Source: Rhytidiadelphus loreus
Lineage: Eukaryota; Streptophyta; Bryopsida; Hypnales; Hylocomiaceae
Direction: 5' to 3'
DNA length: 64,000 nucleotides
NCBI GenBank assembly: GCA_947034895.1
Contig: OX344763.1
Coordinates: forward strand, 43,647,025-43,711,024
Part shown: positions 1 through 11,125 of the stretch, piece by piece
Layout: the number at the start of each line of letters is the position of its first letter
How positions within the stretch are numbered: the stretch's first letter is position 1
The notes under the pieces: generated by a model
Databases searched by the model: none
Told to the model about the DNA's origin: nothing
The model's input: the letters and a program-made list of their open reading frames with translations, nothing else
Translations under genes and position numbers: made by a program

Positions 1-560
1 ACCTTGGCTGCCTTCCGGAATTCCTTTAGCAAAGACTCCATCTGGCTGGCAAACTCCGCAAGTATCTGTGCTATTCTCCCTCCGGAGATTTTCTTCTCTC
101 TGTGCACGCCTTCGTCAAACAGTTTTGCCTTGGCCATGGCGTCTCCGGACGCCGCCACCACGGAGGTCATTGCGTTGATGGCCTTCCGGGTGTCCTCCTA
201 CAGGTTCCGAGTAGCTCTTACTTCCTCCATGATGACTTTCCGGTCCCTCTTCAAGAGTTGGATCTCGCCTCTCAGCTTGATCATCAACTCATCCATTTCT
301 CGGAGGGTAATGGTCTGCTTCAGAAACCTCTCCTCCTTCTCCCGGTCCTCATCCAGATTATTGATACAGTTTGCTACCGTTTCCGGAAGAGAACTGTCAA
401 TCTTTCCTCCTACCAGACCGGCCACCGAAGCAAGTGCGGTCTGCCTGATCACACATCGGGCTTGGATTTCCTCCAAAACATGAATCAACTTACCAAAAAG
501 TGGATTCATTCCGGTATCGTTGGATCCGGAAGCTTTAGCTTTTCCCTTGTCTGCTTCCCG
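1..560 (-). pseudogene. 3' half of the R2 retroelement-like ORF, cut by the outer hAT element
   Basis: Read on the minus strand, this stretch continues in frame from 35291-35298 across the 8-bp duplication GCTTCCCG, so it is the distal half of the ORF that begins at 36282. It encodes a charged, helical region (LLKRDRKVIMEEVRATRNL) with coiled-coil character. An in-frame TAG lies at 198-200, after which the frame stays open to the window edge. The part after the stop (REKKISGGRIAQILAEF) aligns with R1 around 23925-23990 (REGHISGTKVVKILVEF), so the open frame past the stop is real coding ancestry. The rest lies left of the window. Function is unknown; the gene is broken by the insertion and by the stop codon. 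Confidence 0.7.
553..560. other. Left target-site duplication of the outer hAT element
   Basis: GCTTCCCG directly precedes CAAGGTTGAC. The same 8 bases follow CAACCCTG at 35291-35298. Eight-base duplications are typical of hAT elements, and joining the flanks restores the reading frame of the interrupted R2 ORF. Confidence 0.93.
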
Positions 561-735
561 CAAGGTTGACGAATTACAGCATCCAACCCAAAATCGCGTC
601 CAAAAAGCGGACGTCTAGACGTGGCGGACGCGAGGGACGTTGGGTAAAACGGAGCCGTCCGTCCGATTTACCTCGGGGTAAATTCAAGCGTCGGAATTTC
701 GACGGCTGCGGCTGTCCGAATTCTGACGCAGTCGC
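561..735. repeat. Left terminal/subterminal repeat region of the outer element
   Basis: After the terminal CAAGGTTGACG come clustered GGACGT, CCGTCCGTCCGA and TCGGAA motifs. They resemble the array at the other end of the element (34918-35290) and those before its cargo genes. Subterminal repeats in hAT elements are transposase binding sites; that role is inferred here. Short open frames within the array are by-products of the repeat. Confidence 0.7.
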
Positions 736-1100
736 AACTGTCCTCTTGAATTGCAACCCTGGTTGAAACAGGATTAACAATGATATCATCATGATCCTCT
801 AGCCTTTCAAAAGCATTTCAATTACCACAAGTATGAAGCCAAATTTTTTAATTTTTTTCATCATCTTGCAATATATTATGCTTCATTGTAGAAAAATAAC
901 ATACAAATGACACAATCAATTGATATTTTGGATTGAAATCATCTTTGGTTAAGTGCCCCCTTCAAAAATAATGGTATTACCACCATCAATAAGTTTAAGA
1001 GTATTACAATCAAAGTCTCTAACAATCAATTGTCACTACGACAATTTGTGCTTTATGTAATATGAGCACATGAACATTTAAGCCTATGTCTTTTCTATTT
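736..1100. other. Spacer, nothing recognised
   Basis: AT-rich sequence between the left-terminal repeats and the 3' end of the outer transposase gene. I see no gene, RNA or repeat in it. It may hold the 3' untranslated region of the minus-strand transposase gene. Confidence 0.4.
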
Positions 1101-2526
1101 CTAAGGATTGTAATCAAAATCTCCTTTCACCTCTGCCCCACTACTCTCACACCCATTTCCCAATCTTGCGTCTTCGTCGTTGGATGTGTCTTCCATATCA
1201 TCTGATGAAGAGCCTAGACATGTCGTTCTTCCCTCTTGTACTTGCGTGGATGAAAGGCTTCTTCTTCGTTTGTCCTTTTTGAGTTCTTCTTTTACCTTTA
1301 ATAAGGATTTCCCATTTTGTTCCTTAATGCCAACAACACTTTTTATTTTCTTCTTTGAAACATGTGGATGTGCATCAAGAGGGTTTCCAATGGCTCTTAT
1401 TTTTTTCAACGGGGATATTGCAAAAGGTTGCATGACTCTCTTCTTATTGGCTCTAGGTGATCCCCCGCCCTCTAATTTTATTGTTGAGGGCCCTCCACTG
1501 CCTCCATGAATGATTATCTTCGGTGAGATTGAAGATTGTGGTTTAGGCACTGACATTGTTGGGGGCTGTCGTGGTGGTGCATTACGAGAATGCCGAATGA
1601 ACATTGAAGCCAATGTCTCATCCTTGTCATCGTCCGTGGATGATAAAATACCTTGACTAGGCCGCCTTTCTTTTGAAATATTTGCAATCCGTTTTCCAAG
1701 CCCTAAGCTCCCAACGCCATCCGAAATTTGACTAGAGGTTTTCAATTGTGCACATGGAGGGATGCTAGATGGTAGTACTTCAAAATCTTGCATGAGTTCC
1801 TTCTTGGCTTCTCCATTGATGCACAAAATTGGACTTCTAAACCCCACCACACATAGATCAACATTCTTCTCCGCTTCATTTGCCTTAGGGATTGGAATAC
1901 TTGGGTGACCACTGTTCGCACTTGCCAATACAATGGTTGACTCAACACTCGTGTTGCCAACGTTCATTTTGACATTCACCTCTCAAGGCTCACGTCCTCC
2001 CTTGCCAATGTGTTTGTCATTTTCTTCCGCTCGCAACACTCCTCTAAACGGAGACTCAAGTGGAAAAAGATCTTCATCCATTCTTTGAGTCCCATCATTG
2101 GGAATCGTTCTCTCATTGGCCTCTACATAAGCGTCTTCTTTTACCGATAGAACTTTTTCGCTACTCATGAACCCACTTCCATCCACAAATCTAGCTATGG
2201 AAGGTACATCTTCATCATACCCATCATTATCCTCATCCAATGGAAAGTCATAGATGTCTCGATCATTGGCTCGAAGATCTTCATTGGGCCGACTTGGGCT
2301 ATCGAACATTTCATCATCAAAATTGTGCCCGTCGTAATTCATGGCATCTTCGTCATCCAATAGAGGCCCAACTAACCCACCATCCTCCTTGTCTTCCGAG
2401 ATAAACCCCTTTGAATCTTCCGAATCCACGTTGTCATCGTACCACTTCTTCTCATCCTTTTCCTTTGATGCTGCCAAGACCTTGGAATTGGTGTACACAT
2501 ACACCAAGTCTGCCGCCCTTTGCGTT
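1101..2526 (-). pseudogene. Outer hAT transposase, C-terminal part (acidic extension), cut by the inner element
   Basis: The start of this piece (RAADLVYVYTNSKVL) is the post-dimerisation-domain tail of a hAT transposase. It joins in frame to the piece at 17148-18770 once the inner element and one copy of TTTGCGTT are removed. The rest matches the inner element's extension: an acidic region, the motif DEKDETLASMF (here DDKDETLASMF), a basic block beginning NKK/NKR and a DNDEDE-like acidic tail. A TGA at 1983-1985 interrupts the frame. The extension is not part of ordinary hAT transposases, and its retention in both copies suggests a family-specific role. Confidence 0.85.
2519..2526. other. 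Left target-site duplication of the inner hAT element
   Basis: TTTGCGTT directly precedes CAGGGTTGAC; the identical octamer follows GTCAACCCTG at 17148-17155. Removing the element plus one octamer restores an uninterrupted transposase frame reading NKLTTQRAADLVYVYTNSK. Confidence 0.97.
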
Positions 2527-2835
2527 CAGGGTTGACGAATTTCAACGTCCGGGGCAAAATCACGTCCATTTTTCGGACGTCCGGACGTCCGGACGTCCAC
2601 ATTTTCGGGACGCGCGGACGATGTGGACGGCGTCCATCGGACGGCACCCGTCGGCCGTTCGGACGACGCGGACGGGCGGTCGGCGCGGTCGGCGGACGGA
2701 ACGACGGGCAGACGGGCGGACTGCGGACATGTCCGCGCGGACGGCGGACGGATGGCGCGGATGGCGGACATGTCCGCGCGGTCGGTGGACGAAAGGCGCG
2801 GACGGCGGACGGCGCGGATGGGCGGACATCCATAA
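2527..2835. repeat. Left terminal CGGACG-rich array of the inner element
   Basis: Very GC-rich, with reiterated GGACGTCC, GCGGACGG and GGACATGTCCGCGCGG units. Palindromic units such as GGACGTCCGGACGTCC lie just inside the terminus, as expected for subterminal transposase binding sites. It lies 3' of the transposase gene, so it is not that gene's promoter. Open frames through it are artefacts of the periodic sequence. Confidence 0.85.
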
Positions 2836-3145
2836 AACTACAGTACATGAAGCCAAATTTGATGCATTATACTATTATATTTTTGTAGGTAATACTTGAT
2901 CCAGAAAATGATGCACACAATGTAATTTCAGTCAATAGTGCTTGACTATTTAGAAACAAAAAAACCTTGATGATATTTTGAACATCATTAAGTTCAGGTG
3001 CATTACAATGATAGGTTCAAAAAATAAATTGCCGTTACATGCTTCCATGTAACAATTCATTATGAACACTTGAATAATGAATTATACATCCCTTTCATCC
3101 CGAAGGCTGATAATCACTATCTCCTTTCACCTCTGCCCCGCTACT
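2836..3145. other. AT-rich spacer 3' of the transposase gene
   Basis: About 310 AT-rich bases between the left array and the transposase stop codon. Probably the 3' untranslated region of the minus-strand transposase gene. Nothing else is recognised. Confidence 0.4.
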
Positions 3146-6100
3146 TTAACCTCTAGTATCCCATCCTGAATCTTCATCTTCATCGTTGTCTGACTTTTCC
3201 ATATCCTCTGATAAAGATTGTACAATTGCCCCTCCTTGTACTTGCTTGGATGCAACTGACCTCGTTGGTCGGCCCTTCCTCTGCTCTTGTTTGGCTCTTA
3301 GTATAGACTTTCCTATGCCTTCTTTAAGGCCATGAATCGGTTTTAATTTCCTCGCTGAAATTGGTTGACATACATCAAGAGGGGTTTTACCAAGACTTTG
3401 TCTCTTTGATGGGGAAATTGCAAAAGCTTCCATTAATCTTTTATTTCGAGCTTTGTGGGACTCTTTCACCGTTGGTGGTCTTACTTGCGATCCTCCTTGA
3501 TTGGGTATCTTTGCTCCAATCATCTGCTGCAATGTTCCATCAGACGATTTGAATGAATCACGTTTTGTTTGGCTAGAACGTTGACCAAACATTGATGCCA
3601 ATGTCTCGTCCTTCTCATCATCGCTCCATGATGAATTGAATGGATCTGGATTGACACGAAGGTGCATTCCAGTCGGACTGGTCAAATGTTGTTCAACTTG
3701 TTTTCCAAATCTTGAGCCTCCGGGACCATTCAAAGTTGTACTACCTCTTGTATGTAGTGTTGATGGACGATCGCTATGTGGTCGTAATTGGAGATCTTGC
3801 ACAATTTGCTTCTGGTCTTCGACGTTGTGAACTAGCATTGGGCGATCAAACTCCGTCACACGTGCATCTACATTCGATGGTACTTCCACACATTCAACAC
3901 TTGTATTATCCACATTCATGTCAGACTTCACCCCACACTCTCCCATGTCATTAACTTCGGGATTTTCTTCTACAAGTGCCATTGCCATGGGTAGACTCTC
4001 GAGAATTGGAATCACTTCATCTGTTTGGGGGATGCAATCATTGACAAACATTGCCTCATTTTCCTCCACTATTTGCGCATGAGTGTCCTCCGTATTGGCT
4101 AGAATCTTTTCGCTAGTCAACAACCCGGTTCCATCTACAAATTTAGCTATAGAAGGGCCACCTTCATCATATTCACAATTGTCCTCATCCAATGGAAAGT
4201 TGTAAATGTCTTCCGCATTTCTATCCCCTTCTTCATTGTTCCGATTTGGGCTCCGGAGCGGTTCATCATCCAAATTGGTGATGTCATCATTCATAGCATC
4301 TTCGTCATCGAATAGAGGATCACCATCTTCATTACGCTCGTCCTCCGACATAGAATCTTCCGACTCCACATTCTCGGTGTACCACTTCTTCTCATCGTTT
4401 TCCTTTGATGCAGAAAGGACTTTGGAATTGGTGTACACATACACCAAATCTTGGGCTCTCTGTGGCTTCAACTTGTTTCGAAATTTGTTGTGAACAAATG
4501 AATAGCTACTCTAATTTCGTTCACATGAAGACGAAGATACCAGTTGGGCCAAAATCCTCTTAGCAATTGGAGCAATGAGCTTCCCACACGCACCTTCAAA
4601 ATCCCACCAAGCGTGCGCCGACAATTGTTGCTCGTCCGGGTTCAACATGTTGTGAAATGGAGGTTCCCTGTGGCGGAAGGCTACAAATTCTTTCACGACC
4701 GAGGCGTACTCCCCTTGTTTGCAAATTTTCATTAGAATACGCTTGCATGCATCCATTGCATCTTGGTCGTCGGCTAGCTCTTGATCTTCAAGAAGGTAGG
4801 GGTTCAACAAAGCTCCTACATAATGTAGATCGGTCTCCACCAATTCCCGTCGGGCATAATACGATTGCACTAGTGGAATGGCAAGGTCTGAGGATAAACG
4901 AAAAGGCGGTTTATCTAAAGAGAGGACATGTTTCTCTAATTTCCTCATTATGTGCAGCACCTTGCCCATGCATGGCCTCTTTGCATCCAAGTCACGTAGA
5001 CCATTTACAACGGGAGCCGACAAGTCCTTGAAATTTTGACAACGGCGCCAAAAATGCTCGCTCAAAATTATCTTCTTCACCATCCGACATTCATTGCGGG
5101 ATTTGGAGTTCCGCCCAAACTTCCTTGCGTATTCATCCCATTGCGGGTCCGTCACTGTTTGTTGCAACTTCCCATTGACCTTCAACATGCACCCAATCAT
5201 GTTGTAATTAGAGGCAAACCTTGTTTCCACCGCCATCAACAAATTATATTCCGGTGAGTACTTCCGAAATATTGCAAGTGGCATGTGCCGCTTCTTGAAG
5301 AATTTCACCACGATATGGGCATTTTCCACGACTTCTTCAATCCATTGTTCATTCCCCCAATCTTTCAGCAACAAATTGAGGGCGTGCACCACACAACCTT
5401 GAAAAAAAATGTGGGGATATTTACTAGATATCAAATTCCATGCTGCAGGGTTCATTGACGCATTATCTGTACTCACCTGCACCACATTGTTGGGGCCTAC
5501 TTGTTCTATGAAGCTCTCAAGTATGCCAGCCAAGTATGTTGCATTTTTTTCGTGCCCTGTCGTATCCACCGCTCCCAAGAATTGCTCACCCGCAGAAGAC
5601 ACGAGCATGGCATTTATCAACGGCCGATTCGTAACCGACGTCCATCCATCAATAGACAATGTTGCTCCAAACTTCCTAATGCTGTGTTTGGTCCGCTTTC
5701 GGAGATTGACCTCAATGTCTGTCTTTGCTTGGTCAAGAAATTTATGGCGTAAGTCGTGATAAGACGGTGAGATATAAGGCCGTTGAAACTCGGCGGTTCG
5801 CTTCACCGCTTCTTTGAATGCTAGGTTCCTCGCAACAGCAAATGGTATGTTTGCAGCATAAAAGAAATTGGCCCACACCGCATTCAACTTGCGTTTATTT
5901 GCTTCTTCAAATCCATTCACCAGACTACTTTGCTTCTGACTAATTAGAGGCCTACTGCTTGATCCCCGTGGAGTACCACGCTCACTTGATCTTTGTGTAT
6001 TGAGGTTCACTTCAAAAGACAATGGATCCAAATCCTCCGGTGCAGTGCATGAGTCGGAATGTGTAGACCGTGCCATGTTTCTTCCATTTGAATTATCGCA

Positions 6101-6373
6101 TTCCCGCATAGCCATAGGTGTGCCACTGCCATCCACATTGTTCAGAGACGATCTTCGTGGGATCGCCCCTTGGCAACCCAAAAATAAAGCTCGAACTTGA
6201 GATGTCATTTTTGCGCAAAGGCTAATTCCTTTGTCATGAGCCCCCGATGTGCCTTGGTATCCTAAGTGGCTAAACAACCGGCTTACTTTCTTGGCAAACA
6301 CCAAGTTGCAAAACCGGCATTGCACTTTACCAACCTCCGGGAAGCCATACCAAGAAGACCAATCCTTGCTCAT
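3146..6373 (-). CDS. hAT transposase with acidic C-terminal extension; TAG in place of the conserved Trp
   Basis: The ATG at 6373 opens MSKDWSSWYGF. Residues 5-55 form a BED-type zinc finger (QCRFC, then FSH and a later His/Cys). DUF659 follows at roughly 190-345, with SIDGW (first catalytic Asp) and VSTDNAS (second Asp). The C-terminal hATC dimerisation domain includes HAWWDFEGACGKL and SSSSCERN. At 4511-4513 the codon normally encoding Trp in CERNW is TAG. The frame then continues open for about 450 codons: SSYSFVHNKFRNKL, VYVYTNSK, an acidic region, DEKDETLASMF, and a basic, possibly nuclear-localising block near 3250-3460. Total frame is 1,075 codons against about 650-750 for typical hAT transposases. 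The product should bind the element ends and catalyse cut-and-paste transposition in the nucleus. Whether the TAG is a disabling mutation or is read through cannot be settled here. Confidence 0.92.
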
Positions 6374-6697
6374 AGTGATCACTTCCAATTCCGTAAATTG
6401 GATTCAAATTAAAAATGTAACCGTTGGATAAGATTTGTAAAAAATATTAGAAACAATGTGTGAATGAAGCCTTGGAAACCAAAGCCCCCCTGTCCACTGA
6501 ACTATGCATTACCAAGCAAGGGACACAAAATAAATTGTAGCTCCTAGCCCTTGGAAATCTTAGCGTTCAGTTTCTCAAGAGTGCTTGTTAGTCTAAAATT
6601 CTAAGAACTTATAGATTTCAGATCAGGCCCATTTCTCATGACCGTTGAGCAGCAAAAACTAAAACATTTCTAAAGCCCCAACGGTTCCGAGAACAAA
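6374..6697. promoter_or_regulatory. Upstream region of the inner transposase gene
   Basis: AT-rich leader between the ATG at 6373 and the GC-rich array at 6698-6915. By comparison with the other three genes it should hold the 5' untranslated region and core promoter, but I see no clear TATA box. Confidence 0.4.
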
Positions 6698-6915
6698 AAT
6701 GCGGACGGCAGCGACAGAAGCGCGGACGGCGACCTGCGACAGGCGGACGGTAGCGTCGGAAGCGCGGACGGCGACCTGCGACAGGCGGACGGCAGCATCG
6801 GAATCGCGGATGGCGACCTACAACAAGCGGACGGCAGCGGCGGAATCGCGGACGGCGAGCTCCGACAAGCGGACAGCAACGTCGAAATTGTAGGCGGGTG
6901 GTGGACTAGCGGACG
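6698..6915. repeat. GCGGACGGC tandem array upstream of the inner transposase gene
   Basis: A tandem array with a period of about 42 bases built on GCGGACGGCGACCTGCGACAG, degenerating towards the right. It carries the same core (CGGACGG/CCGTCCG) as the element termini and lies about 330 bases before the transposase ATG. Probably a binding site for the transposase or a partner; that is inferred from shared motif and position. Confidence 0.75.
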
Positions 6916-7259
6916 GCTGGTGGATTTTGAGTAATTCATTAATTCTACAAGTTTTAATTTTAGGGACTTAGTTTAGAGATGCACGTAATTTTAGGAATAC
7001 AGAAATTAATGAGATAAAATTATGTTGAGAGATAGGCATGTCCAAAATCATACTTGACAAGAAAGTATCGCATAAAATATCAAAAACTTAGGAGAGTAAA
7101 TTCAAAAACATTTGAGTAACCCACATATTTTTATATTAATGAAAAGCAACTCATAGCATACTATGAGTGTTGTGAATTAATAGTATTGAATCCTCTCGAG
7201 ATTCAAAATTAACAACACTCCATAATGTCATATCGAAATACAAACAAGGTGTAACTACC
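6916..7259. other. AT-rich spacer
   Basis: Intergenic sequence between the transposase upstream array and the stop of the RING-protein gene. No gene or repeat seen; likely 3' untranslated sequence of the RING-protein gene. Confidence 0.4.
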
Positions 7260-10200
7260 CTATATATTATCCGTGCTACCTCCCTCAGAAAGACGCGACG
7301 AACCCTCTTTATCCTTCAGCCTTGCACTTGCACGGCGTGTTTGAGGACCAAGACTGCCCTCACTCATAGGCCCCATGGACGCAGCTTCCATGTCTACTGC
7401 GGAAAAGTGTCGTTTCGTATCCGGAGAGTAGTCATCCTCGTCTTCAATCTTCCGTTTATTCTTCCGTTTTGGAGTCAAATCCACGTCTTCTGCCTTCAAC
7501 GCTCTCAAAGCAGCATCCACTTTATCTACCAAAAAGTTGACCACGTCATCATCATTTTTCATGGAAAACCACTTTGGTTCTTCTCCCCCCACTAAAAATG
7601 CCCTCCAATGCATTATGATTTCGCCCATCCTCTTATCAAATGCCCCCGCCACCTCCACCATTGAATTTTCTGTGCTTGATTGCCCATCTAGTTCTACAAA
7701 GGCACGAACTTGTGCAGCTTCCTCCAACTTTGATAAAAACAGGGCCCTCCCTAGCAAAGTGTGATTGTAATCCCCGTATTGCTCATTAAACTCTTGTGTA
7801 GGCTCCACCTCTATCCAATTGCCATCTAGTCCTTTCTTCACTTCCTTTTCGGGAAATCGAAAGAATTTGTGGTGTTGCATGCTCCAATGGCCCCCCATAC
7901 TACGACAAAACACTTCTCGATCCTCCTCGTTGGCAATACCTCTAGCTCGCAACTCCACCTCTCAATCGTGGGTCATCCACACCAAGGAATCTATCGGCAC
8001 CTCCGATGATTCGTATAGCCCATGTGTAGAATTTACCAAATCCCATGTTAGACTTTTTCCCCAATGCGCATAATTTTGAAATTTGAATGGCGCTTGGTCT
8101 AACGGAAGGGTCCATCGATTGTATTCATGGCCGGGGGGCATAGCTTCCGAGATCCCGAGCATTTCGTAGAACCTAGGAGGCAAGGGAGAACGACACTCGG
8201 GGCACACCGAACGAATAAGGGATGCTCTCACGATGCATGTGACGTGGAAAGTGTGGGGACATTGGCCCATGGTGAGGGCTCCCTCGGGCCCAAAATGAAC
8301 TCGACAAAGGCTACAATGACCCTCCAATATTAAGGCCGAAGGATCACAAGCATGCTCCATTGTCTTGTCATTCTTCTTGATGTGTGCCGAAAGCGTGGGA
8401 TAAGGGACCCAACCTTCTTCTAGTTCCAAGGCCCAATTAATGGAGGCCACCTCTTCCTTCTTTGTGTGGTTCAAACGCTCGAACATTGCATCCATGTCTC
8501 CCCAATATGTGATTTCGGTAGACCCCGTTGGCACAAAGGCAAACATCTTCTTCAAACGCCAAAGAGAGGACTCCACGCTATCGCATTCTTCATCCGACTT
8601 CATTGCCAATTTGAGTAGCCCTTTCATTGCTCGTGATATTACAGACGGTTTGTCTTCGAGTTTTTGCACCCATGCCAACCATCGAGAGTCCAAAGTGCCC
8701 TTCGGCATACATTCATCCAATTGCACTATCCGTTGCAATCGTTTCAACTCGGCCTCCAAACGCGTGTTTTCTTCGGTGACCTCGTTCAATTTTTGCTTCA
8801 ATTCTTTGACCTCATTGCTTTCCGTTTGCATGGAAGCATCGTGGAATGTCGAATTAGTATTACCGATGGGGGTCAAATACAACAAATCCGGATTGTTGTT
8901 TTCCTCAATGCCATCTAGTCTGTCCTCCACTTTCTCCTTTCCCTTCTCAACAACCACCTCACCTTCTCGGATTTTCTTCTTCAACGCTACAATTTCGTAC
9001 TCCAAGTCTTCAATAAACTTCCTTTGGAAAAGCAATGTATTATGGCGACGATCTGATTGAGCCTCCAATGTCTCTAGCTTCTCTTTCAATTTCGAAGCAT
9101 CCGCCGCCAACTTGAGATTCTCAACATCTATACCCTTATACTTCTTGATCTCCTCTTGGTATTCACTCAAAACCTTCAAATCTGTAACACGCTCGTCGAG
9201 AAATGGTGTCATAGATTGGCTGAACTTCACGAAGTCCAAGGCACCACTCAACAATTCAGGTGCTAATTTGGAAAAATTCGTTGCAACTTCTTGCAGCCTT
9301 GGAGCGACTTCTACTACAAATTGAGCCGTAACTGCCAATTTTGATGCGGTCAAAACAAAATCAGCCCATTGACTCTCGGAAGGCTCATCTTGGATTTCTG
9401 CGCCTCCGTTACTCGTGCCATCCTCGTTGGTGTGCTCCATGTTCTTTAAACGTTCTTCGTGTGACCGCCACAAATGTGAACCTTTACACAAAGATTCTAA
9501 TAATGCAACCGAGGGCATCCGACGAACAATTTGCCATTTTGATGTCCTCAATGATGACAAATGTGGATACTTGGAATCGATAAATCCACCAAGAATGGTC
9601 TCATTTGGCAGCACGCCATCCGATTGTTCTCCATGATGAGGTGAAGGATGCACCTCAACTCCTAGATTCAATGTCGGGCTCAGTGTCTTCGGCAAACTTT
9701 GCTTCGAAGTACTTGCCAAATGATTTAAAGCATTGCTGTCTATAAGATTCTGAATGGCAATTCCCGCTTTAGCAACTTCTCCCTCAATGACATCATCATG
9801 ACGTTCATGTGGTGCGGATGGGGCCATGTGCTCCACCATTGTTGTTCCATTTGGTGTGCATATCAAATCCATTGGAGGAGTTAAAAATATGTCTCCCTCC
9901 ACATGCTCGCCTTTGAAATCTTGTATTGCCGTACGGTTTTGTGTTGAAGCCAATTGCATTGCCGAACTTGTGACCTCCACGTCCTTGGTCATAGTCATTG
10001 TCATTGGTTTGACCTCTCTTTTGGATTTAAATGCCTCACTTGGCCCTGCTTGTGGATTGTACAAATCGGGAATATCTTTCCGATTACATTCAAGCACACG
10101 TGGAGCGTTCGTTGTCGTTGGAAACGTGCTCCAATCCACCTTGCGTGCCAATATCAATTTTGCATACACCATAGAAGCCAAGCTGTAGTTTATATACCCC

Positions 10201-10547
10201 TTGGACATTGCTTTATCCCCGAAGAGGGCCCGCCAAACTTCATGCGCTCGGTGAATGAAGTGCGCATTGTTGTAATTCCCTGGTTTGCAACAAAAACCAC
10301 GAGTATGGATGATGTGGGCCTCCCTAGGCCACAACTTGTCGATGTGGTACATCTTCACATACTTCTTGCACGTTTTGGAGGACCAATATTCCGCTTCCTC
10401 CGCTTCCCAACCACCCTCTGCTTTGATGTTGGGATCATCTAAAATCTCATAGTGGAGCTCATGGGCGGTTCCTTTTGGTTTAGGCCTCCTACTATTGTCA
10501 CCTCCGCCGGTCAACCCACCACTACCTTCAACGCCTTGACCACTCAT
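7260..10547 (-). CDS. CKKY-domain / coiled-coil / RING-H2 protein (probable E3 ubiquitin ligase) of the inner element
   Basis: The ATG at 10547 opens MSGQGVEGSGG; an upstream in-frame TTG is not needed. Residues 50-145 form the domain shared with the UIM protein: WSSKTCKKYVKMYHIDKLWPRE, a Cys pair, HFIHR, then SMVYAKLILARKVDW. A Lys/Glu-rich coiled coil spans about 430-620. Residues about 742-785 carry a complete C3H2C3 RING-H2 finger: CSLC, then QCPHTFHVTC, then CPEC. RING-H2 fingers usually recruit ubiquitin-loaded E2 enzymes; activity here is inferred. A TGA at 7962-7964 interrupts the frame after WMTHD, where the outer copy reads WMTQNMEVELR, so the last 233 codons are lost unless it is read through. 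Those end in a basic, Ser-rich tail with a KRKIEDEDDYSP motif. The full frame is 1,095 codons. Confidence 0.85.
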
Positions 10548-10771
10548 GGTTGTCAACTTGAACTTGTCCCCAATTGAATTTAAATAGTCACCAAAAGTAT
10601 GTGTCTTCAATCCACCCAAGTTTCAATGAATGTTTGTATGTGAACCAATAATGATAGATGAATGACCCCACCTCTCCACCATGTAGGAGCAACTCGCACA
10701 ATGAAGCAACAGTAGCACATCCAACACGGTTGTAAGTCCTAGGAAGGAGAGGGAAGTGAGAAAAAACAAGA
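10548..10771. promoter_or_regulatory. 5' leader of the inner RING-protein gene
   Basis: The sequence around 10670-10745 (CTCTCCACCATGTAGGAGCA, AACAGTAGCACATC) is recognisably similar to 26130-26200 in the outer element. There it lies in the same position relative to the start codon and the TATA box, so it is a conserved 5' untranslated region or core promoter. Confidence 0.6.
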
Positions 10772-11125
10772 AGGCCGTCCGCCCTTATAGCCGTCCGAAA
10801 CCAAACCTAAGATCGTCCGCCACCGAACCTCCCCCGACCAATGCGAAGCGGACCCGAACGTCCGCTCAATCGGACGGCCCATCCGTCTCCAAATCCGACG
10901 CTGCCGTCCGCCTGCTGCCCCCCGTCCGCGATTCCGACGCTTCCGTCCGCATTTCCGACGGGCCGTCCGCGTGCTGCAGGCCGCCGTCCGCATTTCCGAC
11001 GCTGCCGTCCGCCTGCTCCGACGGGTCCGTCCGCATTTCCGACGCTGACGTCCGCCATTCCGACGGGTCCGTCCGCATTTCCGACGTTGCCGTCCGCCCT
11101 TCCCTCCCCGAGGTCCGCCCAAGCA
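10772..11125. promoter_or_regulatory. CCGTCCG array and TATA box of the inner RING-protein gene
   Basis: A dense array of CCGTCCGC, TTCCGACG and CCGTCCGCATTTCCGACG units. Reading on the minus strand, GGCTATAAGGGCGG (TATA at 10784-10790) is embedded in the array. The outer copy has GGCTATATGATCGG in the same place (26232-26238). The unit CCGTCCGCGTGCTGCAGGCC occurs here and again before the kinase gene (about 12589-12608), so the promoters share specific units, not just base composition. Confidence 0.75.

Noticed and set aside
2527..2835. CRISPR-like array or coding exons in the GC-rich repeats (also at 10772-11125, 12525-12830, 16781-17147)
   Set aside because: Units are short, degenerate and overlapping with no unique spacers, and the sequence is plant nuclear DNA. 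Long frames arise in several frames at once because the repeats lack stops.
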